This document shows positions 6,717-6,930 of a stretch of DNA of 6,930 nt, piece by piece. Both the position numbers and the translations under genes were made by a program. Below the pieces are notes generated by a model, which had not been told where the DNA came from, did no database searches, and saw only the letters and a program-made list of their open reading frames with translations. Source of the DNA: Acidobacteriota bacterium (GTDB lineage Bacteria; Acidobacteriota; Thermoanaerobaculia; UBA5066). The stretch is from positions 1 to 6,930 of the forward strand of contig JAEUQS010000673.1 of assembly GCA_016789625.1 (NCBI GenBank), in the 5' to 3' direction. Each line of letters opens with the position of its first letter. The first letter of the stretch is position 1.

Positions 6717-6720
6717 CTCC
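6717..6720 (-). promoter_or_regulatory. Ribosome binding site of the anti-sigma-like gene
   Basis: On the minus strand GGAG lies 8 nt before the ATG at 6708, a good Shine-Dalgarno spacing. A second AGGA at 6713-6710 is too close to the start to serve. This is the clearest ribosome site in the window and supports the chosen start. Confidence 0.65.
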
Positions 6721-6732
6721 AGCTCTCAGTGA

Positions 6733-6759
6733 CCGGATCCGGATTTCCGTTTCGCGAAA
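6733..6759. repeat. Two 10-bp palindromes between sigma-like and anti-sigma-like genes
   Basis: CCGGATCCGG (6733-6742) and TTTCGCGAAA (6750-6759) are perfect self-complementary palindromes with 7 nt between them, inside the 64-nt gap separating the sigma-like and anti-sigma-like cistrons. They could be protein-binding sites or part of an mRNA fold, or may be chance. No U-tract terminator is formed. Confidence 0.35.
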
Positions 6760-6772
6760 AAGATCTCGGCTC

Positions 6773-6930
6773 TCAGGCAGGCCCGGCCGTCACGCACCGC
6801 TCGAGGCGTTCCCTCAGCCGGTGGACGCGGATCCGCAGGGCGTTCATGGGCACGTGCAGCTCGTCGGCCAGGGCCTTGCGGTTCTCGATCCGGGAGGCGC
6901 CGTCTCCCTGGTAGTAGCGGAGCAGCAGGC
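6773..6930 (-). CDS. Sigma factor-like protein (ECF type), C-terminal fragment cut by window edge
   Basis: Only the last 51 residues are in the window; the 5' part lies beyond 6930. The fragment begins LLLRYYQGDG and ends with TGA at 6775-6773. It contains ASRIENRKALADEL, then HVPMNALRIRVHRLRERLERC. This is a helix-turn-helix followed by a basic recognition helix, matching region 4 of sigma-70 family proteins, which contacts the -35 promoter element. The GDG..RIENR...LA..L....NALRIR pattern is one I associate with sigma factors of Acidobacteriota. The next gene, 64 nt downstream, encodes a membrane anti-sigma-like protein, the usual partner arrangement. The catalogue of regions 1-3 cannot be judged here. 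An alternative is a LuxR/ECF-like transcription factor with the same DNA-binding fold, but the neighbour favours a sigma factor. Confidence 0.7.
   Translation of the reverse strand, partial: LLLRYYQGDGASRIENRKALADELHVPMNALRIRVHRLRERLERCVTAGPA

Noticed and set aside
5248..6732. 494-codon plus-strand open frame spanning the anti-sigma-like gene
   Set aside because: It crosses two minus-strand genes and their junction, has mirror-type composition and no recognisable domain. The minus-strand genes have a ribosome site and coherent domain order.
6729..6914. 61-codon plus-strand open frame at the right edge
   Set aside because: It lies antisense to the sigma factor-like C-terminus, which has a convincing helix-turn-helix; the plus-strand product shows no motif.

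Overview
This is a high-GC bacterial window (roughly two-thirds G+C by eye) and almost entirely coding. It most resembles Acidobacteriota. That assignment rests on the sigma factor tail at the right edge and the cysteine-free, single-span anti-sigma-like protein beside it, both of a style I associate with that phylum. It is an inference from protein style; no rRNA or other phylogenetic marker is present.

Left half, plus strand: an oligopeptidase B (8-2146) with catalytic triad and basic-specificity glutamates intact. After a 49-nt gap comes a predicted exported three-part protein (2196-4034): signal peptide, TPR-like helices, an FDFWLGEW-type domain and a C-terminal SMP-30/NHL-like beta-propeller. 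The short gap and shared strand allow co-transcription. A strong 9-bp GC hairpin lies just inside the second gene, in its signal-peptide codons.

Right half, minus strand, in transcription order from the right edge: the C-terminal 51 residues of a sigma factor-like protein (6773-6930, cut by the window), a membrane-anchored anti-sigma-like protein (5662-6708) and a GapN-like aldehyde dehydrogenase (4038-5642). Gaps of 64 and 19 nt suggest one operon. If so, a sigma/anti-sigma regulatory pair is transcribed with a central-carbon oxidoreductase. The dehydrogenase keeps the catalytic cysteine and the arginines expected for glyceraldehyde-3-phosphate, but has glycine where the family normally has the catalytic general-base glutamate.

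The two halves converge with only 3 nt between stop codons. Three perfect 9-bp inverted repeats sit at or next to gene boundaries (2217-2238, 4055-4078, 5651-5675). I see no tRNA, rRNA, CRISPR, insertion sequence or prophage element, and no stretch over 300 bases without a gene. The window looks mainly like ordinary chromosome. The points most worth following up are the altered dehydrogenase active site, the boundary hairpins and the three-domain fusion.
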